Position numbers and translations under genes: made by a program. A stretch of DNA of 12,567 nt from the NCBI GenBank assembly GCA_021153265.1, contig JAGKTU010000065.1:1-12567 (forward strand), in the 5' to 3' direction. Of this stretch, positions 1-7,938 are shown piece by piece. The notes below the pieces were generated by a model. The model made no database searches. It was given only the letters and a program-made list of their open reading frames with translations, and had not been told where the DNA came from. The stretch is from Clostridia bacterium. GTDB taxonomy: Bacteria; Bacillota; Clostridia; Oscillospirales; Oscillospiraceae. The stretch's first letter is position 1. The number at the start of each line of letters is the position of its first letter.

Positions 1-687
1 CTTCATGCGGCTCTCAAACTGACCACGGAACTGGGTACCGGCCACCAGAGCCGTCAGATCCAGAAGGAACACTTCTTTGTCGCGAAGCTTATAGGGTACA
101 GCACCGGCGGCGATTCGCTGGGCAAGACCCTCAGCGATGGCCGTCTTACCAACACCGGGTTCACCAATGAGGCAGGGATTGTTCTTCTGTCGGCGGTTCA
201 GGATCTGGATGACACGCTCCGTCTCCACATCCCGGCCGATAACCTTATCCAACTTCCCTGCTCTGGCTCTACCGGTCAGATCCATACAGTAGCTGTCTAA
301 AAATTTATGCTTTTTGGACTTTTTCTTGCCCTTTTCCTCCTCTTTCGGTTCTTCCTTCTTGGAAGGACGGGGAGGCTGGCTGGGCATATTGGCGCCGCCG
401 AAGAGCTGGTTCAGCAACGGGAAAGTGGCAGTCTGGCTGTCGATCTCGTCATCATCCTGCTCATCGGGATCCAGCTGGCCAAACACATTGCTCATCTCGT
501 CGGTGAGCATATCCAAATCCTCCTCAGAGATCCCCATCTGCTTGATGGTCTGATCGATCTGAGGTACGCCCAGACCACGGGCGCACTTGAGGCAATAGCC
601 CTCATTTAAGGTCGCGCCGTTCTCGATTTTAGTGATAAAGACAACGGCGATATTTTTCTTGCACTTAACGCACATTTTCGGTTGCAT
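1..687 (-). CDS. clpE: ClpE-like ATP-dependent Clp protease ATP-binding subunit (partial, N-terminal 229 residues)
   Basis: AAA+ unfoldase that would feed substrates to ClpP in the cytoplasm. The N-terminus carries a zinc-finger pattern C6-x2-C9-x22-C32-x2-C35, the spacing typical of ClpE, and there is no Clp_N repeat domain. An acidic stretch and a Lys/Glu-rich linker follow (about residues 50-125). The first AAA+ domain then begins with VIGRDVETERVIQILNRR and a Walker A GEPGVGKT at residues 175-182. The gene runs off the left edge, so Walker B, the second AAA+ domain and the ClpP-binding loop are not visible. The ATG at 685-687 has an AAAGGAG ribosome binding site just upstream. It is the last visible gene of the leftward block, 68 nt after truA. 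A ClpC identity is less likely because the N domain is a zinc finger. The family is well supported; the clpE name rests on architecture. Confidence 0.87.
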   Translation of the reverse strand, partial: MQPKMCVKCKKNIAVVFITKIENGATLNEGYCLKCARGLGVPQIDQTIKQMGISEEDLDMLTDEMSNVFGQLDPDEQDDDEIDSQTATFPLLNQLFGGANMPSQPPRPSKKEEPKEEEKGKKKSKKHKFLDSYCMDLTGRARAGKLDKVIGRDVETERVIQILNRRQKNNPCLIGEPGVGKTAIAEGLAQRIAAGAVPYKLRDKEVFLLDLTALVAGTQFRGQFESRMK

Positions 688-755
688 GGGAACTCACTCC
701 TTTCCATGGAGTATACCACAGAAAACATGAAAATAGGGAAATAATTTGTGAACGA

Positions 756-1535
756 TTATTCTGTCCAGTCGCTGCCGCACTCGAATTTTTCAATGCCGTC
801 ATCATACCACAGGTGGGTCATGTACAGACCTCCGGGGGGCACAGTGGGACCGGCGGCGGTGCGGTTTCCGGATTCCAAAATCTTGCCGATCTCCTCAGGC
901 TTGATCTTCCCCTCGGCGGCATAGACCACCGTACCGGCCATGGCACGGGCCATATTATACAGGAAACCGTTGGCACAGACCTTCAGGGTGATCAGATCGC
1001 CCTTCCGCTCTACATTATAATAATATACGGTTCGGACTGTGGATTTCACATCCGTACCCACACTTCGCACAGCAGCAAAATCGTGGGTGCCTACAAACTG
1101 GGAAGCCGCTTCCTGCATGATCTTTTCGTCCAGATGCTTGGGATAAAACCATGCACGGTTGACGTAGAAGGGGTCTTTCAGGCGGGAGTTATAGATCTGG
1201 TAAGTATATTCCTTCCGCACGCAGGAACCAATGGCGTTGAAGTTCTCGTGGACTTCAAAAGCCTTGGTCACTACAATGTCCTGAGGCAGATGGGTGTTGA
1301 GAGCGTAAGGAAGTCTCTCACAGGGTATGGTGGAAGTGGTGCGGAAATTCGCCACATAGCACCGGGCGTGGACACCGGCATCGGTTCGTCCGCAGCCAGT
1401 GACATGGACGCTGTGGCCCACGATCATGGCGCAGGCCTTCTCTACCGTTTCAGCCACAGTAGGCAGATTCTTCTGAACCTGCCAGCCGTGATAATCCGTA
1501 CCAAGATAGGTCAAAAACAGAGCAATATTACGCAT
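756..1535 (-). CDS. truA: tRNA pseudouridine(38-40) synthase TruA
   Basis: Converts uridines 38-40 of the tRNA anticodon arm to pseudouridine. At 259 residues it has normal family length. It shows the TruA opening MRNIALFLTYLGTDYHGWQ and the catalytic motif GCGRTDAGVHA around residues 47-57, with the nucleophilic aspartate at D52. It also shows the conserved KEYTY segment near residues 108-112, the VGTDVKSTVRTV segment near 159-170 and the GFLYNMARAMAG motif near 190-201. The ATG at 1533-1535 is preceded by a GAGGT-type ribosome binding site that overlaps the ecfT stop codon (TGAGGT), so the two genes are probably translationally coupled. The placement directly after ecfA1-ecfA2-ecfT is the usual Firmicutes order. 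Confidence 0.96.
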   Translation of the reverse strand: MRNIALFLTYLGTDYHGWQVQKNLPTVAETVEKACAMIVGHSVHVTGCGRTDAGVHARCYVANFRTTSTIPCERLPYALNTHLPQDIVVTKAFEVHENFNAIGSCVRKEYTYQIYNSRLKDPFYVNRAWFYPKHLDEKIMQEAASQFVGTHDFAAVRSVGTDVKSTVRTVYYYNVERKGDLITLKVCANGFLYNMARAMAGTVVYAAEGKIKPEEIGKILESGNRTAAGPTVPPGGLYMTHLWYDDGIEKFECGSDWTE

Positions 1536-1543
1536 TCTCTACC

Positions 1544-2350
1544 TCACAGGCCAAAGCTGGTCAGGGTAACCACCGCAGCCACCAACAGCGCACCGACACC
1601 AAAAGCGTAGAAGTCCCAGCGATGGTAGCGCAGGATCTTCATCTTGGTACGGCCATCGCCGCCTTGATAGCAGCGGCATTCCATGGCAGTAGCAAGTTCA
1701 TCCGCCCGGCGGAACGCGCTGATAAACAGCGGCACCAGAATTGGGATCAGCGCCTTTGCCCGGTCAATGATGCTGCCGGACTCAAAGTCCGCACCGCGGG
1801 CCTTCTGGGCAGACATAATTTTGTCCGTCTCCTCGATAAGGGTGGGGATAAAGCGCAAAGCGATGCACATCATCATGGAGAGCTCATGAACCGGCACTTT
1901 GATCTTCTTGAGGGGATTCATCAGCGACTCCAAGCCGTCCGTCAGCGCGATGGGAGAGGTGGTATAGGTCATCAGGAACGTACCACTCACCAGCATCAGA
2001 ATCCGCGCCATCATAAAGACCGCCCGGATGACGCCCTCTTTGGTAATGGTGATGAAGCCCAGCTTCAGCCAGACCGTTTCGCCGGCGGTGAAGAAAATGT
2101 TCAGAATTCCAGTAAAAACCAGAATCATCACCAGAGGTTTCATGCCTCTGAGGATGGATTTGAACGGAATGGTGGAGATCTTGATCACCGCCGCCAAAAA
2201 TACCAGCATCAGCGCATAGGATACCCAGCCGGAAGCGATGAACAGCGCCACGATATAGACCACCAGCATGATCAGTTTGGTTCTGGGGTCCAGCAGATGG
2301 ATGGGGGATTTTCCCGGGAAATACTGACCTAAGGTAATATCCTTAAGCAT
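1544..2350 (-). CDS. ecfT: Energy-coupling factor transporter transmembrane protein EcfT
   Basis: Membrane scaffold of the ECF vitamin/metal importers, linking the two ATPases to an exchangeable S component. The 268-residue protein has hydrophobic segments near residues 26-58, 70-90, 108-130 and 245-266. Its cytoplasmic coupling region includes the first Ala-Arg-Gly motif at 184-186 (QKARGADF). The second motif reads AMECRCYQGG (about 222-231), with Cys-Arg-Cys where Ala-Arg-Gly or Ala-Arg-Cys is usual. I place the start at the ATG at 2348-2350 because GGGGAGG lies 8 nt upstream. A GTG three codons earlier overlaps that ribosome binding site and is unlikely to be used. The start overlaps the end of ecfA2 by 8 bp (ATGCTTAA), which suggests translational coupling. 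No S component gene is visible here. Confidence 0.95.
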   Translation of the reverse strand: MLKDITLGQYFPGKSPIHLLDPRTKLIMLVVYIVALFIASGWVSYALMLVFLAAVIKISTIPFKSILRGMKPLVMILVFTGILNIFFTAGETVWLKLGFITITKEGVIRAVFMMARILMLVSGTFLMTYTTSPIALTDGLESLMNPLKKIKVPVHELSMMMCIALRFIPTLIEETDKIMSAQKARGADFESGSIIDRAKALIPILVPLFISAFRRADELATAMECRCYQGGDGRTKMKILRYHRWDFYAFGVGALLVAAVVTLTSFGL

Positions 2351-3206
2351 GGACGTCACCTCCCCGGATTCGTTTCAATTCGGCGATTGCCTGCTCGATG
2401 GTGTAGACGTTTTCGACTTTCACGCCCATTTTTCGCAGATGCAGGAACACCTGTGTCACCTGCGGGATGCTCAGACCCATCTCCACCAGCTCTTCCGCAT
2501 GGGTAAAGACCTCTGCAGGGGTGCCGTCAAAGGCAAGACGGGAATGGTTCATCACCAGCAGCCGGTCCGTCAGCCGTGCCACATCCTCCATGGAGTGGCT
2601 GACCATCATAATGGTGGCATTTTTCGCCTTGCGGTAGTCTTCGATGTTCTTCAGGATCCCTTCCCTGCCCACCGGGTCCAGACCGGCAGTGGGCTCATCC
2701 AGAATCAACACCTCCGGCTCCATTGCGATGACACCGGCAATGGCAACCCGGCGCTTCTGACCACCGGAGAGGTCAAAGGGCGAAACCTCCAGCTGCTTTT
2801 CCGTGAGTCCCACGAATCCCGCAGCCTCCCGTACCCGACGGTCGACCTCTTCTGCGGACAATTTCATATTCTTCGGGCCGAAGGCGATATCTTTATAGAC
2901 GGTTTCTTCAAAGAGCTGATACTCCGGGTACTGAAACACCAGTCCAACCCGGAATCTGGCCTGTCGGGTGGATGCCTTATCCGCCCAGATACTCTTTCCA
3001 TCCAGCAAAATATCACCGGAGGTGGGCTTCAGCAGACCGTTTAAGTGCTGCATCAGCGTGGACTTACCGGAGCCGGTGTGTCCGATGATGCCGATGAACT
3101 CTCCCCGGTTGACACTGAAAGACACTTCTTCCAGCGCCTTGTGTTCAAAGGGCGTTCCGGCAGAATATAGATGATTCAGGTTTTTCACCTGTAAGATCGG
3201 TTCCAA
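2343..3206 (-). CDS. ecfA2: Energy-coupling factor transporter ATP-binding protein EcfA2
   Basis: One of the two ABC ATPases of the ECF transporter; it would pair with EcfA1 and drive EcfT plus an S component. All nucleotide-binding motifs are intact in 287 residues: Walker A GHTGSGKST at 42-50, Q-loop FQYPEYQ at 91-97, signature LSGGQ at 146-150, Walker B VLILDE at 166-171 with E171, and switch histidine H204 (VSHSM). The C-terminal extension after about residue 225 is typical of the Ecf ATPases. Translation appears to begin at a TTG (3204-3206) behind a strong AGGAGGG site 7 nt upstream. The gap to ecfA1 is 19 nt. The A2 label follows from gene order and from the KALEEVSF opening. Intact catalytic residues argue that both ATPases are active. 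Confidence 0.95.
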   Translation of the reverse strand: MEPILQVKNLNHLYSAGTPFEHKALEEVSFSVNRGEFIGIIGHTGSGKSTLMQHLNGLLKPTSGDILLDGKSIWADKASTRQARFRVGLVFQYPEYQLFEETVYKDIAFGPKNMKLSAEEVDRRVREAAGFVGLTEKQLEVSPFDLSGGQKRRVAIAGVIAMEPEVLILDEPTAGLDPVGREGILKNIEDYRKAKNATIMMVSHSMEDVARLTDRLLVMNHSRLAFDGTPAEVFTHAEELVEMGLSIPQVTQVFLHLRKMGVKVENVYTIEQAIAELKRIRGGDVHA

Positions 3207-3225
3207 AATTAATCCCTCCTGTGGG

Positions 3226-4074
3226 TCAGACCTTCAGCCAATCGTAAAGTGTCTGCGCACATTCTTCAGGTTCCAGTTTGTCAAGGGGCAGTGTAAAGCC
3301 CTGTTTGTTCATCTCCCAGCACAGTTCCACGGATTCCGGGGATGCCAGTCCGATATTGTGCATCAGCTCCACCTGGGAGAATACCTCCTTTGGCGTGCCG
3401 TCCGCAGCTACCTTACCCTTATGCAGAACCACCACCCGGTCTGCCTTGGCAGCCTCGTCCATATGGTGGGTGATCAGCACAACGGTGATATTTTTCTCCT
3501 TGTTCAACCGTCCAATGGTCTCCATGACCTCACGGCGGCCTCTGGGATCCAGCATGGCGGTGGGCTCGTCCAAAACGATGCACTTAGGCTCCATAGCGAT
3601 GACACCTGCGATGGCGATACGCTGCTTCTGTCCGCCGGACAGAAGATGGGGCGCATGCTCCCGGTATTCATACATGCCCACCTGTTTCAGGGCCTTGTCC
3701 ACACGGTGGCGGATCTCAGGACTGGCGATGCCTAAGTTCTCAGGACCGAAAGCCACATCCTCTTCCACCACATTGGCTACGATCTGGTTATCCGGGTTTT
3801 GGAAAACCATACCCACATTCCGGCGGACAGCCATGAGCCGATCGTCGTCAGAAGTATCGATGCCGCAGACCCAAGCCTTACCGCCGGTGGGCAGCAGAAT
3901 GGAGTTAAAATGCTTGGCAAGGGTGGACTTTCCGCAACCATTGGAGCCTAGGATCGCCACAAACGTCCCCTCTTCAATGCTCAGATCCAGATCCTTAAAT
4001 ACGGCGACGCCGGGCGTGTCTTCCACGCCCGGATAAGTGTACGCCAGATGTTCGGTTTTGATAATCTCTTTCAC
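3226..4074 (-). CDS. ecfA1: Energy-coupling factor transporter ATP-binding protein EcfA1
   Basis: ABC ATPase partner of EcfA2 in the group II ECF importer module at the inner face of the membrane. In 282 residues it has Walker A GSNGCGKST at 43-51, Q-loop FQNPDNQ at 91-97, signature LSGGQ at 145-149, Walker B CIVLDE at 165-170 with E170, and switch histidine H203 in ITHHMDEA. The segment VEEDVAFGPENLG (103-115) is characteristic of Ecf ATPases. The start codon is GTG (4072-4074) with an AAGGGGA-type ribosome binding site a few bases upstream. It lies 16 nt after the methyltransferase gene. In many Firmicutes this gene follows rplQ at the end of the ribosomal-protein operon; here it follows a methyltransferase and a PBP instead. 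Confidence 0.95.
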   Translation of the reverse strand: MKEIIKTEHLAYTYPGVEDTPGVAVFKDLDLSIEEGTFVAILGSNGCGKSTLAKHFNSILLPTGGKAWVCGIDTSDDDRLMAVRRNVGMVFQNPDNQIVANVVEEDVAFGPENLGIASPEIRHRVDKALKQVGMYEYREHAPHLLSGGQKQRIAIAGVIAMEPKCIVLDEPTAMLDPRGRREVMETIGRLNKEKNITVVLITHHMDEAAKADRVVVLHKGKVAADGTPKEVFSQVELMHNIGLASPESVELCWEMNKQGFTLPLDKLEPEECAQTLYDWLKV

Positions 4075-4090
4075 GAGTATTCCCCTTCCG

Positions 4091-4963
4091 TCAGGGTGTC
4101 CAGCGGCCGGTTGCGCCGCAGGGCAGCATCAGACCCGACTCCTTCACCGGCAGACCCAGCTCGCCTGCCACAGTCTTGCCGCCATGGACTTCACCGAAGA
4201 CCACATCGGAAGCATAGGAAACCGCAGAGGGAGCCAGACCGGTGGTATAGGAATTGATGATCACAAACAGCGGATCGTCAGAAAGCAGCTTCACCGCTTC
4301 CTGCAGGAAGGGATAGAAACTGGTCTCCATCTTCCAGATCTCACCGCTGGGTCCTCTGCCGTAGCTGGGAGGATCCATGATGATGCCGTCATAGCGGCGT
4401 CCTCTGCGGATCTCACGCTGGATGAACTTACCGCAGTCATCCACGATCCAGTGGATGGGCCGGTCAGCCAAGCCGGAAGCTACCGCATTCTCCTTCGCCC
4501 ATGCCACCATGCCCTTGGACGCATCCACATGGTAGACCTCCGCACCGCCGGCAGCCGCCGCCAAAGTAGCGCCACCGGAATAGGCGAACAGATTCAGCAC
4601 ACGAACCGGTCTGCGGCAGGCAGCGCCTGCCACCTTTTCCCGAATGAAGTCCCAATTGGCGGCCTGCTCCGGGAACACGCCGGTGTGCTTGAAGTTCATG
4701 GGCTTGACGTTGAACGTCAGATAGTCCTTATAACGGATCTGCCAGCGCTCCGGCAGCTTGTGATCCGTCCAATGACCGCCGCCGGTGTTGGACCGGACGT
4801 AACGGGCATCGTATCGCTTCCACTCCGGGGCGCTGTGAGGGGTGTTCCAGATGACCTGAGGGTCGGGACGCACCAGGATATACTTACCCCAGCGCTCCAG
4901 TCGCTCGCCGTTGGAGGCATCTAAAACTTCGTAATCTTTCCATGCATCGGAAATCCAAATCAT
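4091..4963 (-). CDS. Class I SAM-dependent methyltransferase (RlmI/RlmK-like, probable rRNA methylase)
   Basis: A 290-residue Rossmann-fold methyltransferase resembling the catalytic part of the COG1092 group (RlmI/RlmK family), without an N-terminal PUA domain. The segment FKHTGVFPEQAANWD (about 91-105) precedes the SAM-binding motif I, VLNLFAYSGGATLA (122-135). An acidic residue in VDAS follows at D147, and the catalytic-loop motif DPPSYG lies at 197-202. The family points to methylation of 23S rRNA, but the exact base cannot be read from the sequence. The ATG at 4961-4963 has an AAGGAGGAG site upstream. The gene sits 31 nt after the PBP and 16 nt before ecfA1 with no terminator between them, so it probably belongs to the same transcript. 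I am confident of the fold and less so of the RNA substrate. Confidence 0.88.
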   Translation of the reverse strand: MIWISDAWKDYEVLDASNGERLERWGKYILVRPDPQVIWNTPHSAPEWKRYDARYVRSNTGGGHWTDHKLPERWQIRYKDYLTFNVKPMNFKHTGVFPEQAANWDFIREKVAGAACRRPVRVLNLFAYSGGATLAAAAGGAEVYHVDASKGMVAWAKENAVASGLADRPIHWIVDDCGKFIQREIRRGRRYDGIIMDPPSYGRGPSGEIWKMETSFYPFLQEAVKLLSDDPLFVIINSYTTGLAPSAVSYASDVVFGEVHGGKTVAGELGLPVKESGLMLPCGATGRWTP

Positions 4964-4994
4964 GGGTCTCCTCCTTCAATCTCTCTTTGCATTG

Positions 4995-7757
4995 TCAGGG
5001 CGTACCTGTGCCGGTTTGGATCGGATCGGGTTGCGGCTGCTGTTGTTGCTGTTCCTGCTCCAGCCGCTCCTCTTCTTCCTTGCGTTTTTGCTCTTCGTAG
5101 GCCTCCCACATCGCCTTGGTGTGGACAGGACAGAGCAGATACGGTTCATTGACGTCCGCATTGGCGTTGCCCTTGAAACCGTGCCACGGCTGGGGCTCGC
5201 CGTCCTTGTTAACATAGTAGACATAGCCGTCGCTATAATACATAGCGCCTAAGCCCTTGCCGGAGGCCTTTTGGATCTCTTTTACCTCGTTGGGGTTCAG
5301 CATGACCAACGACGCCTTGCCCATGGTAACGGTAGCATCCACCGTGGAGAAGTGCTGGCAATACTCAGTCGCAACGCCACCGCCAGTTTTGCAATAGGTG
5401 ATGGAAACGTGCTTTGTGCAGTATCCCTTCGGGGCATCTTCCCGGTAGCAGTATGCCTGTGCGGTACGGTTACCGCGGACATCGGCGCGGCAGGCATCGG
5501 TTGCCAGCATGCCGGAGTCCAGACACACCGTAACCGTTCGGAATTTCGCAGTGCTGTACAGAGCCTTCTTAGGCAGTCCCTTGTGGATGGGTTCCATGAC
5601 CTTTTTGAACAGCTTACATGCAGGGTTACCACTGACCTTAACCTGTTCAGGATTATCATAACCAACCCAGACAGCCGCCGTATAGTGAGCGGTAAATCCG
5701 CAGAACCAGCGGTCACGGCTGTTGGCTGTTGTGCCGGTTTTGCCATAGATATTCTGTCCCTTAAAGATCGCGGAGCCGCCGGTACCGTTATTTGCAGCAG
5801 CATACAGGCAGTAATTCATATAGTTGACGGTCTTTTCACTCATGGCCACATGAGAATCCTGAACATTGTTCAGGACCAGCTCGCCGGTGCTGTTGTAAAC
5901 CTTGGTATAGGTTCTGGCCTCGCGATAGACACCGTTGTTGGCAAAGGTTGCATAGGCCGCAGTCATGTCGCGCACCGTTGCACCAACGGTCAAGGCGCCC
6001 ATGCCCAGCGGTGCGTAGCCCAAATCCGTCAGTTCCTTACCGTTGGACGCAGTATACTTCTCCACCAGGGTGGAAAGACCCAGATTCTCCTTGGCAAACT
6101 TGAACGCATACTCAATGCCGACCTTGTCCAGCGTATTGACCGCAACCGCATTCACAGAATTGCGAACGCCGGCGTAAACCGTCCGGGCATAGTCATACTT
6201 TCTGTTGTCATTTTTGGGGAAATGACCACCGGCATAGGAAATGGGCAGATCCTTAATAACGGTAGCAGGGCTGATGGCACCGGACTCAAATCCGGGTGCA
6301 TAAACACTCAGAGGTTTCTGAGAAGAACCGGTCTGCAGTTCCGCCTCGGTGGCTCGGTTGTAGCCATCGTGAACGGTCTTTTCACCAACGCCACCGGACA
6401 TAGCCACGATATCACCCGTGCGGTTATCGATGATCACGATGGCGGACTGAAGCTGCTGTGCGCTTCTGGTAGAGGGGATCTGGCTCAAGTCCGTATAGAT
6501 CTTGTCCACCTGTGCCTGAACAGCAGGATCAATGGTGGTATAAATATTGTAGCCGCCCATGGAAACACGGGCCTTATAGAGCTTGCGTTCTTCGGTATTC
6601 AGCGCATCCCAGTTGACACCGTCCCGGGCAGCCAGATCCGCTGCCACATCTTCGATGACCGTATCCACAAAATACGAGTAAACCTCCTGAGAAGCATCCT
6701 TCTCCACATCCTTGTGGGTACCGCACTGAGGGCAATAGTTGCCATTTTCCGTAGTAAAGGCACTGACAGTGGACTGATAGCCGCAACTCTCATTTTCACA
6801 GATGCACCAACGGTCCTGAGGATCGATGCCGCTCTTAAAGACCATCTCCTGGTCCACTGCAGCGCGGTATTCCTCCTCCGTAAGCATCTTCTGCTCACGC
6901 ATCTGGTTCAGAACCTTCAGCTGACGGTCACGGTTGCGCTCCTGACCGGTGGTCACATTGCCTTCATAGGTCAAAGTAGAACCGAAGGGATTGAACAGAG
7001 AGGGGTTATTGGTAATGCTGATCAGACTTGCGCATTCCGCAGGGGTGAGCATCTGCAGTTCCTTGCCGAAATACTCCGCCGCTGCACTCTTTACGCCGTA
7101 ACAGCCTCTGCCAAGGTAAATCGTGTTCAGATACCATTCCATGATGGTATCCTTATCATACATCTGCTCGGCATGCTGGGCCCGGAAGATCTCCATGACC
7201 TTTCGCTGAACGGTCACGCTGTCCTCACCGGTGTCATTTTTAATAAGCTGCTGGGTGATGGTAGAACCACCGAACTGGCTGTCGCCGCCCATAAACATAT
7301 TGATGCAGGCCTTCACGGTGGTGATCCAGTCCACACCCTGATGCTCGTAGAAGCGCTTATCTTCGATGGCGATGGTAGCATTGACCAGATCCTCGGGAAT
7401 CTCATCCAGAGATGCCCACTGACGGTCCACGGAAGTATAGAGCCGCTGCAGCAGAACGATGTTGCCGTTGGAATCCAGACCATAGACAAAAGAAGTCTGA
7501 TCAAGGTCCGTGATATTCAGCTCATAATTCTGGGACTCCAGAAGTACCTCATCCTGCAGATAATCGCCCAGAATACCCACAAACACAAATCCACAGACCA
7601 GCACGATCAGCACCACAGTTGCCAGCGCACCCAAGGCGATCTTAAACGCAGAAAACAGCGTCATCCATACCGAATACAGCAGTTTCAGGCTCCAGTGCGG
7701 GTTCCACTCCTGCTCCGGGACCTCCCGCTTTCTTTTCCGTCTGTTATCCTTATCCAT
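4995..7757 (-). CDS. Class A penicillin-binding protein (GT51 transglycosylase plus transpeptidase)
   Basis: Bifunctional peptidoglycan synthase anchored in the membrane, 920 residues. After a basic cytoplasmic tail there is one TM helix near residues 40-65. The GT51 domain has EDKRFYEHQG at about 132-141, GGSTITQQLIKN at about 163-174 and the RKVMEIFRAQ and YLNTIYLGRGCYG segments. The transpeptidase has S478-S-Q-K481, S534-V-N536 and K673-T-G675. Between the two domains lies a cysteine cluster (C318, C320, C325, C342, C345) that looks like a zinc ribbon. More cysteine pairs follow the transpeptidase, and the C-terminus is a Glu/Gln/Pro-rich tail. I choose the ATG at 7755-7757 because GGAGG lies 8 nt upstream; an ATG 15 nt earlier (7770-7772) overlaps that site. 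It is the first gene of the leftward block. PBP1a/PonA is the nearest named relative. Confidence 0.95.
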   Translation of the reverse strand: MDKDNRRKRKREVPEQEWNPHWSLKLLYSVWMTLFSAFKIALGALATVVLIVLVCGFVFVGILGDYLQDEVLLESQNYELNITDLDQTSFVYGLDSNGNIVLLQRLYTSVDRQWASLDEIPEDLVNATIAIEDKRFYEHQGVDWITTVKACINMFMGGDSQFGGSTITQQLIKNDTGEDSVTVQRKVMEIFRAQHAEQMYDKDTIMEWYLNTIYLGRGCYGVKSAAAEYFGKELQMLTPAECASLISITNNPSLFNPFGSTLTYEGNVTTGQERNRDRQLKVLNQMREQKMLTEEEYRAAVDQEMVFKSGIDPQDRWCICENESCGYQSTVSAFTTENGNYCPQCGTHKDVEKDASQEVYSYFVDTVIEDVAADLAARDGVNWDALNTEERKLYKARVSMGGYNIYTTIDPAVQAQVDKIYTDLSQIPSTRSAQQLQSAIVIIDNRTGDIVAMSGGVGEKTVHDGYNRATEAELQTGSSQKPLSVYAPGFESGAISPATVIKDLPISYAGGHFPKNDNRKYDYARTVYAGVRNSVNAVAVNTLDKVGIEYAFKFAKENLGLSTLVEKYTASNGKELTDLGYAPLGMGALTVGATVRDMTAAYATFANNGVYREARTYTKVYNSTGELVLNNVQDSHVAMSEKTVNYMNYCLYAAANNGTGGSAIFKGQNIYGKTGTTANSRDRWFCGFTAHYTAAVWVGYDNPEQVKVSGNPACKLFKKVMEPIHKGLPKKALYSTAKFRTVTVCLDSGMLATDACRADVRGNRTAQAYCYREDAPKGYCTKHVSITYCKTGGGVATEYCQHFSTVDATVTMGKASLVMLNPNEVKEIQKASGKGLGAMYYSDGYVYYVNKDGEPQPWHGFKGNANADVNEPYLLCPVHTKAMWEAYEEQKRKEEEERLEQEQQQQQPQPDPIQTGTGTP

Positions 7758-7765
7758 ATAATATA

Positions 7766-7770
7766 CCTCC
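7766..7770 (-). promoter_or_regulatory. Ribosome binding site deciding the PBP start
   Basis: GGAGG on the minus strand, 8 nt before the ATG at 7755-7757. It directly follows the first two bases of the alternative in-frame ATG at 7770-7772, so that upstream codon is unlikely to be the start. Confidence 0.8.
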
Positions 7771-7817
7771 ATGACAGTGGTTCAGCGCGAACCCGTATGG
7801 TGAAAAATCCAACCTGT

Positions 7818-7838
7818 GGTGCATATGAACATAGCACC
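7818..7838. repeat. Inverted repeat in the leader of the PBP operon
   Basis: GGTGC-a-TATG-aa-CATA-GCACC: two arms of 9 bp separated by 2 nt, with one unpaired A in the left arm. It lies just downstream of the predicted minus-strand -10 box (7848-7853), close to the expected transcription start. It could be an operator or a hairpin in the 5' leader. There is no U-run after it, so it does not look like a terminator. The function is unknown. Confidence 0.55.
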
Positions 7839-7847
7839 AGTCATAAT

Positions 7848-7876
7848 ATTATAGCACAACTGCCACGAAAACGAAA
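7848..7876 (-). promoter_or_regulatory. Putative sigma-A promoter of the PBP-methyltransferase-ecf-truA block
   Basis: On the minus strand, a perfect TATAAT -10 box (7848-7853) with a weak -35 TTTCGT (7871-7876) at 17 nt spacing. It points at the PBP gene with a leader of roughly 85 nt. The -10 box is convincing; the poor -35 suggests a weak or activated promoter. Confidence 0.5.
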
Positions 7877-7938
7877 GACCTAATTTCTTAATAAACTTTG
7901 AATATCGGGGAAATACTACCGCCAAGGAGGCGATTTCC

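Noticed and set aside
2351..2359. GTG at 2357-2359 as the ecfT start
   Set aside because: It overlaps the ribosome binding site GGGGAGG. The ATG at 2348-2350 has ideal spacing and matches the usual EcfT N-terminus.
4037..4924. Plus-strand open frame opposite the methyltransferase gene
   Set aside because: No domain is recognisable in it, and the opposite strand encodes a clear methyltransferase with motif I and DPPS.
5271..7883. A very long open reading frame (870 codons) on the plus strand, antisense to the PBP gene
   Set aside because: The minus-strand PBP has all catalytic motifs and a good ribosome binding site. The plus-strand frame has no recognisable domain and is a by-product of codon bias in the real gene.
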